Origin: Lachnospiraceae bacterium
GTDB taxonomy: Bacteria > Bacillota > Clostridia > Lachnospirales > Lachnospiraceae
NCBI GenBank assembly: GCA_016282745.1
Contig: JAEELL010000022.1
Location: forward strand, 44,302 to 108,301
Direction of reading: 5' to 3'
DNA: 64,000 nt
This document shows positions 28,492 through 36,899 of the stretch, in pieces. The translations under genes were made by a program, and so were the position numbers. The notes under the pieces were generated by a model. It was not told where the DNA came from. It did no database searches and saw only the letters and a list, made by a program, of their open reading frames with translations. How positions within the stretch are numbered: the first letter of the stretch is position 1; each line of letters begins with the position of its first letter.

Positions 28492-29655
28492 TTAATTAAC
28501 CACTCTGATATATGCGTCATAACCTAATTCTTTTATTTTTTTCTCTGCATCTGCCGCATTATCCAAACTGCTGTATTTTCCAACCCACACTTTAAATAAG
28601 CCTTTCTCATTTACCAAAATAGCCGGATAACCTGAATTAATAAGTCTTCGTGCCTGATTCTCCGCTAATAGCCTGTTTCTGAAAGCTCCTACCTGTACAA
28701 CGTAAGTCAAAGCCTGATTCAAATTTGATTGATTTTCATTTATCTGATTTCCACTCATCTGAGATTCACTTATCTGCGTCTCATTTATCAATGTTTCATT
28801 CATTTGAGTTTCATTTATTTGAGTTCTGTTCATCTGAGTTCCATTCATCTGAGTTCCATTCATCTGAGTTCCGTTCATTTGAGTTCCATTCATCCGAGTT
28901 TCGTTCATTTGAGTTCCATTCATCCGGTTTCCGTACATTTGAGTTCCATTCATTTGAGTTCCATTCATTTGAGTTCCATTCATTTGACTTTCGCTCATTT
29001 GACTCTCACTCATTTGACTCTCACTCATTTGAATTCTATCAATCTGATTTGAATCAGCGTCATACTCCCATTCTTCGTTTTGTACTTTTGACATCATACT
29101 CGCTCTGTAGGTATTTTCATATCCTGTTCCAACGGTACTGATTATTCCATTTGCAATTGCTGATGCAACGTTTGTAAATTGCCCATCAAATATCTGATTA
29201 TCTTTTGATGAATTGATAAATCCCACTTCAACTAAAACTGCAGGCATCTTTGTTCTTTTTAAAACAACCAGATTAGGTCTCTCAACCACTCCCTGATTTT
29301 CAAATCCAAGCTGTACCAGATTCTGATTAATATTTCTTGCAAGATTTGCTCTAATTCCATTATTACTGTACACTAACGTCTGTACTCCATTAAACATATC
29401 CGCCACAGGTGACGAATTTCTATGGATAGATACAAACAAATCTGCGTTTTCTTCATTTGCTATGGTTGCTTTTTCAAAGGGAGTATCATATTCATCATTT
29501 GTCCTTGTATAAATCACATTATAACCGTTATTTGACAGTATTTTCCCGACCTCCATTGTCAGTCTCAAACTATCATCTTTTTCCTGTCTTCCGTTGTAAA
29601 CAGCACCAGAATCACTGCCTCCATGTCCTGCATCTAATACAATTGTATACGCCAT
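28492..29655 (-). CDS. N-acetylmuramoyl-L-alanine amidase with repeat linker and SPOR domain
   Basis: 387 aa. Residues 1-175 are an Amidase_3 zinc domain: H11 (DAGHGG), E25, H78 (SIHRN) and catalytic E143 (VEVGF). A linker of about 22 pentapeptides (mostly Gln-Met-Asn-Gly-Thr or Gln-Met-Ser-Glu-Ser) spans about 205-315. A C-terminal SPOR domain (about 317-387) should bind denuded septal peptidoglycan. It cuts the bond between muramic acid and the stem peptide. There is no signal peptide: the catalytic domain begins at once after the start Met. The start at 29655 follows GGAG by 7 nt; the first ATG at 29667 overlaps the ribosome-binding site. How it reaches the wall is unknown. Confidence 0.94.
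   Translation of the reverse strand: MAYTIVLDAGHGGSDSGAVYNGRQEKDDSLRLTMEVGKILSNNGYNVIYTRTNDEYDTPFEKATIANEENADLFVSIHRNSSPVADMFNGVQTLVYSNNGIRANLARNINQNLVQLGFENQGVVERPNLVVLKRTKMPAVLVEVGFINSSKDNQIFDGQFTNVASAIANGIISTVGTGYENTYRASMMSKVQNEEWEYDADSNQIDRIQMSESQMSESQMSESQMNGTQMNGTQMNGTQMYGNRMNGTQMNETRMNGTQMNGTQMNGTQMNGTQMNRTQINETQMNETLINETQISESQMSGNQINENQSNLNQALTYVVQVGAFRNRLLAENQARRLINSGYPAILVNEKGLFKVWVGKYSSLDNAADAEKKIKELGYDAYIRVVN
28715..29032. repeat. 15-bp minisatellite inside the amidase gene
   Basis: About 22 imperfect 15-bp units (plus-strand form CATTTGAGTTCCATT and variants) encode the pentapeptide linker. Unit variation is mostly at the third and fourth residues (Asn-Gly, Ser-Glu, Asn-Glu). 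Unit length is a multiple of three, so copy-number change would keep the frame. Confidence 0.93.
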
Positions 29656-29833
29656 TAATTGCTCCATTAATCATTTCTATACATTGTATTATGTCAGCAC
29701 CCAATTTATAACTTATTTCATAATATTTCTCATTTCATTTTTCTTTTTTTCTTTTCATTGTTTCTTTTCTTTTTTATTATCTTCTTTTCTTATATTTTCT
29801 TCTCACTTATTAACATTTGTCTTCTATTATTTA

Positions 29834-30232
29834 CTATCTTTTATTATTATCTGATTCTACATTTTTCTCAAACTCATCAACTTTGCTTTCAACGTCGTCT
29901 ATCCCTTTTTTCACATCATTCACACCGTCTTCAACTCCATCAGCAATGTCATCAGCCACATCTCCGACTACTCCTTCATCATTAACTCCTTCATCATTTT
30001 TAACTACTCCATCGTCATTTACTATTCCATCATTGTCAATTACTCCGCCATCGTTTACTATTCCATCATTGTTTAACTCTCTGTCGTCGTTTACCACTCC
30101 GTCATTTCTTTCAACTTCATCATCTTCAACAACTGATTCATTGTTAACGTTTTCATCATAATCTCCCATTCCACAGCCTGTAAATGAAGTCAAAACCATT
30201 ATTGCCATAAGTAAAATCACTATTATTTTCAT
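29834..30232 (-). CDS. acidic repeat lipoprotein of unknown function
   Basis: 132 aa. A lipoprotein signal with a hydrophobic core and Cys at 20 (FTGC) is followed by a low-complexity region rich in Asp, Asn, Val and Gly with repeated Asn-Asp-Asp-Gly-Val-Val-like units. The final 40 residues form a possible helix (DDVESKVDEFEKN). I recognise no functional domain. AAAGGAG precedes the ATG, but that site lies in the 3' arm of a hairpin (30241-30317). Confidence 0.7.
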   Translation of the reverse strand: MKIIVILLMAIMVLTSFTGCGMGDYDENVNNESVVEDDEVERNDGVVNDDRELNNDGIVNDGGVIDNDGIVNDDGVVKNDEGVNDEGVVGDVADDIADGVEDGVNDVKKGIDDVESKVDEFEKNVESDNNKR

Positions 30233-30233
30233 A

Positions 30234-30317
30234 ATAAAAAAACTCCTTTAGATATATTAATTTGCTTCTGATTTATAACTTTTCAGAAGTGCTTTTCATA
30301 ATATAACCAAAGGAGTT
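30234..30317 (-). terminator. dapB terminator-like structure overlapping the lipoprotein ribosome-binding site
   Basis: Minus strand: AACTCCTTT (30317-30309) and AAAGGAGTT (30249-30241) are perfectly complementary and followed by TTTTT. An inner hairpin CTTCTGA/TCAGAAG lies between them (30292-30268). It starts 26 nt after the dapB stop. The 3' arm contains the ribosome-binding site of the lipoprotein gene. Confidence 0.6.
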
Positions 30318-30343
30318 ATTATTTATTCATTTTTTAAATTTGT

Positions 30344-31099
30344 TTACCCAAGAACATCCGCCATATTGTACATTCCAGGTGCTTTTCCGGCAAGGAATTT
30401 TGCAGCTTCCACAGAACCTTTTGCAAAAATAGCTTTTGAGTATGCTGTGTGTTTGATTTCTATAACTTCATCTGTTCCTGCAAAAATAACCTCATGCTCA
30501 CCGACAATTGTTCCACCTCTTACAGCAGAAATACCAATTTCTTTTTTTGGTCTTTTTTCTCTCTTTGTACTTCTGTCGAAGGTATAATCATATTCATTAC
30601 CAAGAACTTCATTAATACTGTCTGCAAGAGCTAATGCTGTTCCGCTTGGTGCATCAACTTTCTGATTATGGTGCTTCTCAACAATCTCGATATCATAGCC
30701 TCTATCACCAATAAGTTCTGTAACAAGTTTCAAAACTTTCATGAGTGAATTAACGCCAAGTGACATGTTAGCAGAACGAAGAATTGCCACCTTTTTGCTT
30801 GTCTCTTCAACTTTTGTCAACTGCTCTGCTGATAATCCTGTAGTACAGAGAACAACAGGTGTGTTTGTGTTTACACAATAATCAAGTAATTTGTCAATTG
30901 CAGCAGTAACGGAAAAATCAATAATTACATCTGCTTTTATATCACATTCTTCAATTGAACTAAATACAGGATAATCATTTGCGATTCCTGTATAAGCATC
31001 TATTCCGGCAACGATATTTACGTTCTCATCTTCTTTTACTATATCTGTAATTACTCTTCCCATTTTGCCATTGCATCCATGCATAATTACATTTACCAT
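30344..31099 (-). CDS. dapB: 4-hydroxy-tetrahydrodipicolinate reductase
   Basis: 251 aa, NAD(P)H-dependent second step of the lysine/diaminopimelate branch. The N-terminal nucleotide motif is HGCNGKMGR (8-16). The active site reads EKHHNQKVDAPSGTA (around 140-154), the DapB signature with catalytic His and Lys. Length is at the short end of the family. It follows dapA by 54 nt with a good ribosome-binding site (GGAGG), so both genes should be controlled by the upstream lysine riboswitch. Confidence 0.97.
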   Translation of the reverse strand: MVNVIMHGCNGKMGRVITDIVKEDENVNIVAGIDAYTGIANDYPVFSSIEECDIKADVIIDFSVTAAIDKLLDYCVNTNTPVVLCTTGLSAEQLTKVEETSKKVAILRSANMSLGVNSLMKVLKLVTELIGDRGYDIEIVEKHHNQKVDAPSGTALALADSINEVLGNEYDYTFDRSTKREKRPKKEIGISAVRGGTIVGEHEVIFAGTDEVIEIKHTAYSKAIFAKGSVEAAKFLAGKAPGMYNMADVLG

Positions 31100-31153
31100 A
31101 ATATACCTCCATCTTTTTCCTGAGTTATCTGAGTTTACTGCTCTTTTGATATA

Positions 31154-32041
31154 TTAATCTAATAATCCAAAATCAGCTAATGCTTTTCTGAGTTTTTCCT
31201 TGTTAGCATCTTCCATTTCTGTAAGCGGTGCACGAAGAATACCTGCATTAAATCCTAACATGTTCATAGCAGCCTTTACAGGGATTGGATTTACCTCGCA
31301 GAAAAGAGCATTGATTAAGTTCATTGCCTCAAGCTGTATTTTTCTGCTTCCTTCAATATCACCTTCCATGAACTTAGCAACAATGTCATGTGTCTGCTTT
31401 GGTGCAACATTTGAGAGAACTGAAATAACTCCCTTTCCACCAAGTGATAACAATGGAACAATCTGATCATCATTTCCTGAATAAATATCAAGACATCCGT
31501 CTGCTAATGCTGCAAGTTCTGCAACCTGTTTGATATTTCCTGTTGCTTCCTTGATAGCTACTACATTTTTTACTTCCTTTGCAATCTTAACTGCTGTTGC
31601 AGGTAAGATGTTTGTACCTGTTCTTGAAGGTACATTGTACATAATAATTGGAATATTAACTGCATCAGAAATTGCTTCATAATATTTATATAAACCTGCC
31701 TGTGTAGCCTTGTTGTAGTATGGAGTAACACATAATAATCCGTCTGCGCCAACTTCTTCAGCTTTCTTTGAAAGGTTAATAGCCTCTGCTGTACTGTTTG
31801 ATCCTGTTCCTGCAATTACCGGAATTCTTCCTGCAACTTTGTCTACCGCATATTTGATTGTTGCGATATGCTCTTCATCATTGAGTGTTGAAGATTCTCC
31901 TGTTGTTCCACAGATAATAATAGCATCTGTTTCTCCTGCTATCTGTGCTTCAAGAATCTCTCCTAAAGCATCAAAATTAACTGAACCATCCTGATTCATT
32001 GGAGTAACAACAGCCACTCCTGCTCCTGTAAAAATTGCCAT
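31154..32041 (-). CDS. dapA: 4-hydroxy-tetrahydrodipicolinate synthase
   Basis: 295 aa TIM-barrel aldolase that condenses pyruvate with aspartate semialdehyde. GTTGES lies at 45-50, the catalytic Tyr is Y135 (MYNVPSRTG) and the Schiff-base Lys is K164 (AIKEATGN). The start is the ATG at 32041, 9 nt after AAGGAGG; the longer frame to 32071 runs into the riboswitch terminator and cannot be right. First gene of the dapA-dapB operon. Confidence 0.98.
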   Translation of the reverse strand: MAIFTGAGVAVVTPMNQDGSVNFDALGEILEAQIAGETDAIIICGTTGESSTLNDEEHIATIKYAVDKVAGRIPVIAGTGSNSTAEAINLSKKAEEVGADGLLCVTPYYNKATQAGLYKYYEAISDAVNIPIIMYNVPSRTGTNILPATAVKIAKEVKNVVAIKEATGNIKQVAELAALADGCLDIYSGNDDQIVPLLSLGGKGVISVLSNVAPKQTHDIVAKFMEGDIEGSRKIQLEAMNLINALFCEVNPIPVKAAMNMLGFNAGILRAPLTEMEDANKEKLRKALADFGLLD

Positions 32042-32060
32042 AATCATTTTCCTCCTTATT

Positions 32061-32280
32061 AAAAAAAGCACGCCATAGACGGCATGCTCTAAAATCCTAT
32101 GATTCTAAAAGTAGCACTCCATCTAAATAATAAAGATGACAGTCATATGAATATTCTTCATATGCCCAAGAATAAGCATCCGGTATACTTAATCTTTCGG
32201 CACCGCTTCCTTTCACATATCTTCGTCTACTTCCGGAGTATCCGATATCCTACTAATAAGTAGTGCAACCTCTACTGTTT
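32061..32280 (-). promoter_or_regulatory. lysine riboswitch with terminator
   Basis: Minus strand from 32280: AGAGGTTGCACTACTTATTAGTA, then GAAAGG, GTGCCGAAAG, CATATGACTGTCA and GGAGTGCTAC (ending near 32111). This is the set and order of conserved lysine riboswitch elements. The expression platform is a terminator hairpin AGCATGCC/GGCGTGCT (32088-32068) with a seven-T run. Lysine binding should favour termination before dapA. Confidence 0.93.
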
Positions 32281-32295
32281 ATATAATCTTTTTCC

Positions 32296-32324
32296 ATGAT
32301 AACATTGTAATCAGTATATGTCAA
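32296..32324 (-). promoter_or_regulatory. promoter of the dapA-dapB operon
   Basis: TTGACA (32324-32319), a 17-nt spacer, then TATCAT (32301-32296) on the minus strand, about 16 nt before the riboswitch. Confidence 0.75.
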
Positions 32325-32325
32325 G

Positions 32326-32360
32326 AAAAAAATCGGACCTCCAAGGAGATCCGATTTTAG
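32326..32360 (-). terminator. terminator of the InlB-repeat secreted protein gene
   Basis: AATCGGATCTCC/GGAGGTCCGATT stem with short loop (32331-32356), followed on the minus strand by a T-run. Confidence 0.85.
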
Positions 32361-32377
32361 AAAATGTACATGAAACA

Positions 32378-33634
32378 TTAGTTTACATATGCACCCTTAA
32401 CTTTGCTGTATTTCTTTGATAATACTTCATTTCCAAGTGAGTCTGTCTTGTAAGCTTTAACTCTTACATAGTACTTAACACCTGATTTAAGTTTAGAAAT
32501 TGTGTATGTTGTCTTTGTTGTAGATTTCTTCTTAACAGCTTTTTTAAATTTCTTATCTGTTGAGTAGAACACCTTGTATCCTGTTGCTCCACTTACTTTC
32601 TTGATTGTAACTGTAAGCTTCTTGCTCTTGTTACTCTTAAGTTTCTTGATTGTAGCTTTCTTTGGAGCTTTTGTCTTAATCCATTTAGCTGTAAGAGTGA
32701 GATCAGAGTTAACTGCTGAGTTAAAGTTGAATGCGCTGCTTCCGTTGTACCATCCGCCAAAAGTATATCCTTTCTTTGTCTGGCTAACTTCTTTAACTTT
32801 TTCACCGTTATTTACATAAACACTCTTAACTGTCTTTCCGTCAGAAACGAAATTTACTGTGTTCTGGTGATTTGCCTTAATAGCAAAATTTCTGATTCTT
32901 AACTGTCCTGTCATAGCAATCTCATCAGGATATGATTTCAAGAATGCACCAAATGCAAATTTAAATCCGATTCCGTTAGGAGTCTGTCTGTAATCTTCAG
33001 GAATAGTAAATACTGCCTTTACGTGTGTAAGCTTACCATACTGAAGAGCAATCATACCATCAGCTGTGATGTTCTGTGTCTCAGAAAGTTCATATGCAGC
33101 ATCACCAAATCCAATCTGATGAGCCTTAGCTGATACGTGCTTAACCTGCTGCTTCGTTTCTTTGTCTATGATAGTACTCATAGCATCAAACTCGATTGTA
33201 TAAGAACGACCTGCTTCTACCTGAATACCTGTCATAGAAGCTGTAAGTCCCCATGGGTTATCTCCAATAAGATCTCCTGAAACCTTGTCGTATTCACCGT
33301 CCCATCCTGAGTTAACTACGTTAAAATCGAAATTACTAGAAGTAGCTGTTGTCTTATCAATGCTACCCTCTGTTGCGAAGTCAACACCGTATGTCATGTA
33401 TCTCTCTTCGCCTGTCTTTTCATCTTTAATCTTCTCAGCTTCAAGAGCATGTTTCCAGCAAAGCTTCTTCTCACCGTCAACATGATCCTCATTTGTGCAT
33501 ACTGAGAATGATGTCCAAGCACCTGTTGCAATATTAGTATCGTCTGCAACTCTTGCAGAAATAACACCTGCTGCTCCTACTGTCATTACTGTTGCTAAAG
33601 ATAAAGCAACTGATTTCTTAAATAAATTTCTCAC
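32378..33634 (-). CDS. secreted modular protein: beta-sandwich, InlB B-repeat, FnIII
   Basis: 418 aa, GTG start 7 nt after GGAGG. Signal peptide about 1-25. Residues about 35-252 look like a carbohydrate-binding beta sandwich distantly like that of the next three proteins (NSGWD, NPWGLTAS, YTIEFDAMS). Residues 258-319 form one Listeria-Bacteroides (InlB B) repeat (KKGYTFGGWYNG, then Leu-Thr-Ala-Lys-Trp). A Lys-rich FnIII-like domain ends the protein (about 325-418). No catalytic motif is visible. It probably acts outside the cell, binding glycan and cell surface. It has its own terminator and no Thr-Pro linker, unlike its neighbours. Confidence 0.85.
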   Translation of the reverse strand: MRNLFKKSVALSLATVMTVGAAGVISARVADDTNIATGAWTSFSVCTNEDHVDGEKKLCWKHALEAEKIKDEKTGEERYMTYGVDFATEGSIDKTTATSSNFDFNVVNSGWDGEYDKVSGDLIGDNPWGLTASMTGIQVEAGRSYTIEFDAMSTIIDKETKQQVKHVSAKAHQIGFGDAAYELSETQNITADGMIALQYGKLTHVKAVFTIPEDYRQTPNGIGFKFAFGAFLKSYPDEIAMTGQLRIRNFAIKANHQNTVNFVSDGKTVKSVYVNNGEKVKEVSQTKKGYTFGGWYNGSSAFNFNSAVNSDLTLTAKWIKTKAPKKATIKKLKSNKSKKLTVTIKKVSGATGYKVFYSTDKKFKKAVKKKSTTKTTYTISKLKSGVKYYVRVKAYKTDSLGNEVLSKKYSKVKGAYVN

Positions 33635-33736
33635 TTTAATTCCTCCAATTCTATTTGTAACATTTTCAAATATTAGTCTAAATAATAATTACAATATATT
33701 GTTATATTCTTAATAATTCTTTTATAATCAATTATA

Positions 33737-35011
33737 TTATTTTGTAACTTTAACTTTCTTGGCTTTACTCCACTTACCATATCCGGCTGCGTTCTTTGCA
33801 CGAACCTTAATTTTGTATGACTTGCCAACTTTAAGTTTCTTAGCAACATAAGATGTCTTCTTTGCTGTATAACTCTTATTTCCAACTTTAACCTGATATG
33901 ATTTTGCTCCGCTAACTTTCTTCCAAGTAATCTTAATCTTCTTACCCTTCTGGTTAACTGCTTTCTTGATTGTAACTTTTCCAGGTTTTGCAACAGATGG
34001 TGCTTTAGTAGTTGTTGGCTGTGTAGGCACTACTGCTGTAGTTGGTGCTTCCTTTGTAGGGGCAACTGTTGGTAAATCAGGCATTGCTTCAGTCGTTGGA
34101 ACTGTTGCGTCCAAATCACAGTCTGTAACTTTCAAATCTGTAACAATAACTTTTCCTGCCCACTTATTCTCAGTTTCAACTTTAGGTGAATCTGCTACCT
34201 TTACCCAATCCTTATCGTAAACACCATCAAGAGGTACACCTGCCTGATCATATGCTCCATCAAAAGCACCAAGCATGAAGTTAATAGCGATTGTGTCACC
34301 GTCAACCCAGTTTGTAAACTGGAATGTATATTCTTTTTCTTTTGTTCCAAGTTCGATAATATTATTGTGTTCGAACATTAAGTTCTGTCCTAAGATTGGA
34401 TCTCCGCCGTTAGCAGCACCTGCATCACCACATGTAAATGCTACCTGAGCATATTTCTTCTTTGAAGCTTTTGCCTTGAATGATACTGTATATACATGCT
34501 TATGTTCTGCGCTAAATGATGTGCTAGCCTGAACAGACCATGGATTAATTCCTACAACGTGAACTTCTTTTCCTTCTTTAGAAAGTATATCCTGCGCGAT
34601 TACTCCCTTTGTAGCAACTCCGCTCCCATCATCTTCTGTCCATATAGCATCCCATCCTGTATTGAGAATACTCATTGTAAATCCATTTGATGCCTTAGTA
34701 GCTGAAAAAGACTGTTCAACCGAATCAGCAATCTGCTTATCAGGATGCTCAGCAATATTGTCATCATTAAGCCAATCTGCCAACTCCTCATCTGTCCCCT
34801 GCATCTTTACATTTCCAATGTAGCCTTCGTTTCCAGGTTCATTTGGATTATACTTTCCTCCTTGCATAAATGACCAGTTATTGATGCTTACATCCTTCTT
34901 AACTGCATCAGTTCTGATAGTACTTCCGAGATATGTACCTGCAAACATTGTTGTAACTAAAGCACCTGTAGTAAGTGCTACCAATGCTCTGTCTAATTTT
35001 TTTCTCATCAC
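33737..35011 (-). CDS. secreted CBM-like/FnIII protein, paralogue 1
   Basis: 424 aa. Signal peptide about 1-30, then a beta-sandwich domain (about 38-295) with NWSFMQGGKYNPNEPGNEGY, NTGWDAIW, INPWSVQA and YTVSFKAKASKK. The last motif is like CBM4/9-type modules. A Thr/Pro/Ala linker (about 300-335) joins a C-terminal FnIII-like domain (about 338-424). No catalytic residues are recognisable. It is likely a beta-glucan-binding or adhesive protein; the ligand is inference from the neighbouring GH128 enzyme. GTG (35011) and ATG (35008) both follow AGGAGG at usable distance. The N-terminal half is strikingly close to the next paralogue. Confidence 0.85.
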   Translation of the reverse strand: MMRKKLDRALVALTTGALVTTMFAGTYLGSTIRTDAVKKDVSINNWSFMQGGKYNPNEPGNEGYIGNVKMQGTDEELADWLNDDNIAEHPDKQIADSVEQSFSATKASNGFTMSILNTGWDAIWTEDDGSGVATKGVIAQDILSKEGKEVHVVGINPWSVQASTSFSAEHKHVYTVSFKAKASKKKYAQVAFTCGDAGAANGGDPILGQNLMFEHNNIIELGTKEKEYTFQFTNWVDGDTIAINFMLGAFDGAYDQAGVPLDGVYDKDWVKVADSPKVETENKWAGKVIVTDLKVTDCDLDATVPTTEAMPDLPTVAPTKEAPTTAVVPTQPTTTKAPSVAKPGKVTIKKAVNQKGKKIKITWKKVSGAKSYQVKVGNKSYTAKKTSYVAKKLKVGKSYKIKVRAKNAAGYGKWSKAKKVKVTK

Positions 35012-35357
35012 TTAATTCCTCCTCATTATTTTCATAAAAGAAAAAAACTCATCGTTATTTAATTCTAACATAAACGTTTTTATATTACAATTGTAAATGT
35101 GATATTTACACAAATAAAAATGTTTTTTCACATTTCCCGATGTGCAAATTTTACACAGCAAAAATCTATTATATCAATTCGGTTGTAACGTTTTCATATA
35201 TTATTTTATCTTTAACCCTCCCACACTATCTATTTCTCCCTTATATTATTATCACTTATCATAATTTGCCCAAATAATAAAACGCAAATATCACTGATTA
35301 TTTTCCAAACAGTAATATTTGCGCTAATATTATCTTTTCTAAAAACTATTTTACTAT
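35012..35357. other. 346-nt intergenic region between paralogues
   Basis: AT-rich. It holds a terminator for the upstream gene (35279-35324). Near the start of the downstream gene, AAACGTTT and TAACGTTTTCA blocks and several TTTACACA/TGTGATA blocks look operator-like, but none is complete enough to assign. No reading frame of note. Confidence 0.6.
35279..35324 (-). terminator. terminator of paralogue 2
   Basis: CGCAAATATTACTG/CAGTGATATTTGCG stem (35323-35283, one mismatch) followed on the minus strand by TTTTATTATTT. Confidence 0.8.
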
Positions 35358-36635
35358 TTATTTAACATTTTTAACTTTTTTAACTTTAGACCAGGCACCT
35401 GCTGTTCCGTCAGCTGCGATTGCTCTTACTTTGATGTAGTATACTTTCTTAGCAATCTTCTTAAGTGTTACTTTAACCTTTGTTGTCTTAAGAGTCTTAG
35501 TACCTTTTTTGAATTTCTTGCTTGTTCCGTATTTAATTTCGTATGTCTTAGCGTTTGCTACTTTCTTGATTGTAAGTTTAATCTTCTTTCCACTCTTCTT
35601 AGCTGAAGCAATCTTAGCCTTTGCAACTGTTGTAGCAGCTGTTGTTGTCTCCGGAGCCTTTGTTGTTGGTGCTACTGTAGTTGGTGCTACTGTAGTTGGT
35701 GCTACTGTTGTTGGTGGTGGTGTCTGACTTGAAGTTGTTGGCGGAATATATCCCGGTTCCTCACTAACAACTAAATCTGAAATAATAACTTTGCCCATCC
35801 ATTTGCTTTCAAAATCAACTTTAGGTGAATCTGCTACCTTTACCCAATCCTGATCGTAAACACCATCAAGAGGTACACCTGCCTGATCATATGATGCGTT
35901 AAATGCTCCAAGCATAATGTTAATATCGATTGTGTCACCACCTACCCAGTTAATAAACCTGAATGTGTATTCTTTTTCTTTTGTTCCAAGTTCGATAATA
36001 TTATTATTATCAAACAAAAGATTCTGTCCTGAGATTAAATCATCTCCATAAGCAGCTCCTAAATCACCACATGTGAATGTTACCTGAGCGTATTTTTTCT
36101 GTGAAGCTTTTGCCTTGAATGATACTGTATAACCATACTTATCTTTTGCAAAAAAGGATGTCTTTGCCTGAACAGACCATGGATTGATTCCATTAACGTG
36201 AAATTCGTTTCCTTCCTTTGAAAGAATATCCTGAGCAATTACTCCCTTTGTAGCCACCCCCTCTACATCTTCTGTCCATATTGCATCCCATCCTGTATTG
36301 AGAATACTCATTGTAAATCCATTTGATGCCTTTGTAGCTGAAAAAGTCTGTCTAACAGAATCCGAAATATCTTTATCAGAATGCTCAGCAATATTGTCAT
36401 CATTAAGCCAATCTGCCAACTCCTCATCTGTCCCCTGCATCTTTACATTACCGATATAACCTTCATTACCGGGTTCTTCAGGACAATACTTTCCTCCCTG
36501 TACAAATGTCCAGTTTCCAATTTCAACATTTTGGTTGATTTGTTTTCGTTCAGTACTTCCAAAAAACGGTTCTGTAAACATTGTCGTAATCAATATTCCT
36601 GCAACTGCAGTCGCAATTACTTTTTTCTTCATCAT
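35358..36635 (-). CDS. secreted CBM-like/FnIII protein, paralogue 2 (mosaic)
   Basis: 425 aa from the ATG at 36635 (8 nt after GGGGAG; the ATG at 36641 is too close). Signal peptide, then a beta-sandwich nearly identical over long stretches to paralogue 1 (for example NEPGNEGYIGNVKMQGTDEE and ATKASNGFTMSILNTGWDAI). A Pro-Thr-Thr-Val-Ala repeat linker follows. The FnIII module is nearly identical instead to that of paralogue 3 (IASAKKSGKKIKLTIKKVAN). It therefore looks like a recombinant of its two neighbours. No catalytic motif. Own terminator downstream. Confidence 0.85.
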   Translation of the reverse strand: MMKKKVIATAVAGILITTMFTEPFFGSTERKQINQNVEIGNWTFVQGGKYCPEEPGNEGYIGNVKMQGTDEELADWLNDDNIAEHSDKDISDSVRQTFSATKASNGFTMSILNTGWDAIWTEDVEGVATKGVIAQDILSKEGNEFHVNGINPWSVQAKTSFFAKDKYGYTVSFKAKASQKKYAQVTFTCGDLGAAYGDDLISGQNLLFDNNNIIELGTKEKEYTFRFINWVGGDTIDINIMLGAFNASYDQAGVPLDGVYDQDWVKVADSPKVDFESKWMGKVIISDLVVSEEPGYIPPTTSSQTPPPTTVAPTTVAPTTVAPTTKAPETTTAATTVAKAKIASAKKSGKKIKLTIKKVANAKTYEIKYGTSKKFKKGTKTLKTTKVKVTLKKIAKKVYYIKVRAIAADGTAGAWSKVKKVKNVK

Positions 36636-36805
36636 CTTCATATCTCCCCTTTTCTAATTATTATGTACTACAATGTCGCACCACTTCATTATAGCACATT
36701 ATTAATCTGAATTAAACAAAATAATAAATCAAAAATACTGTAGAAATCTTATTTTCCCCAAATATAACTAAAAAGCTCAGATTAAGCATTGAAAATCACT
36801 GCAAA

Positions 36806-36856
36806 ATCAAAGAGCACAAATAACTTCGATTATAAAATCAATAGTTATCTGTGCTC
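36806..36856 (-). terminator. terminator of paralogue 3
   Basis: GAGCACAGATAACT...AGTTATTTGTGCTC stem (36856-36812) followed on the minus strand by TTTGATTTT. Confidence 0.75.
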
Positions 36857-36899
36857 GTATATCAGCATTTTAATGCCTTGAAACAATAAATGTATTCAA

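Noticed and set aside
28725..29141. Two plus-strand frames rich in His/Ser/Phe across the amidase gene
   Set aside because: They are shadows of the 15-bp minisatellite on the opposite strand.
35012..35357. Catabolite-response-like sites (AACGTT blocks)
   Set aside because: The blocks lack the spacing of the cre consensus, and no regulator is nearby.
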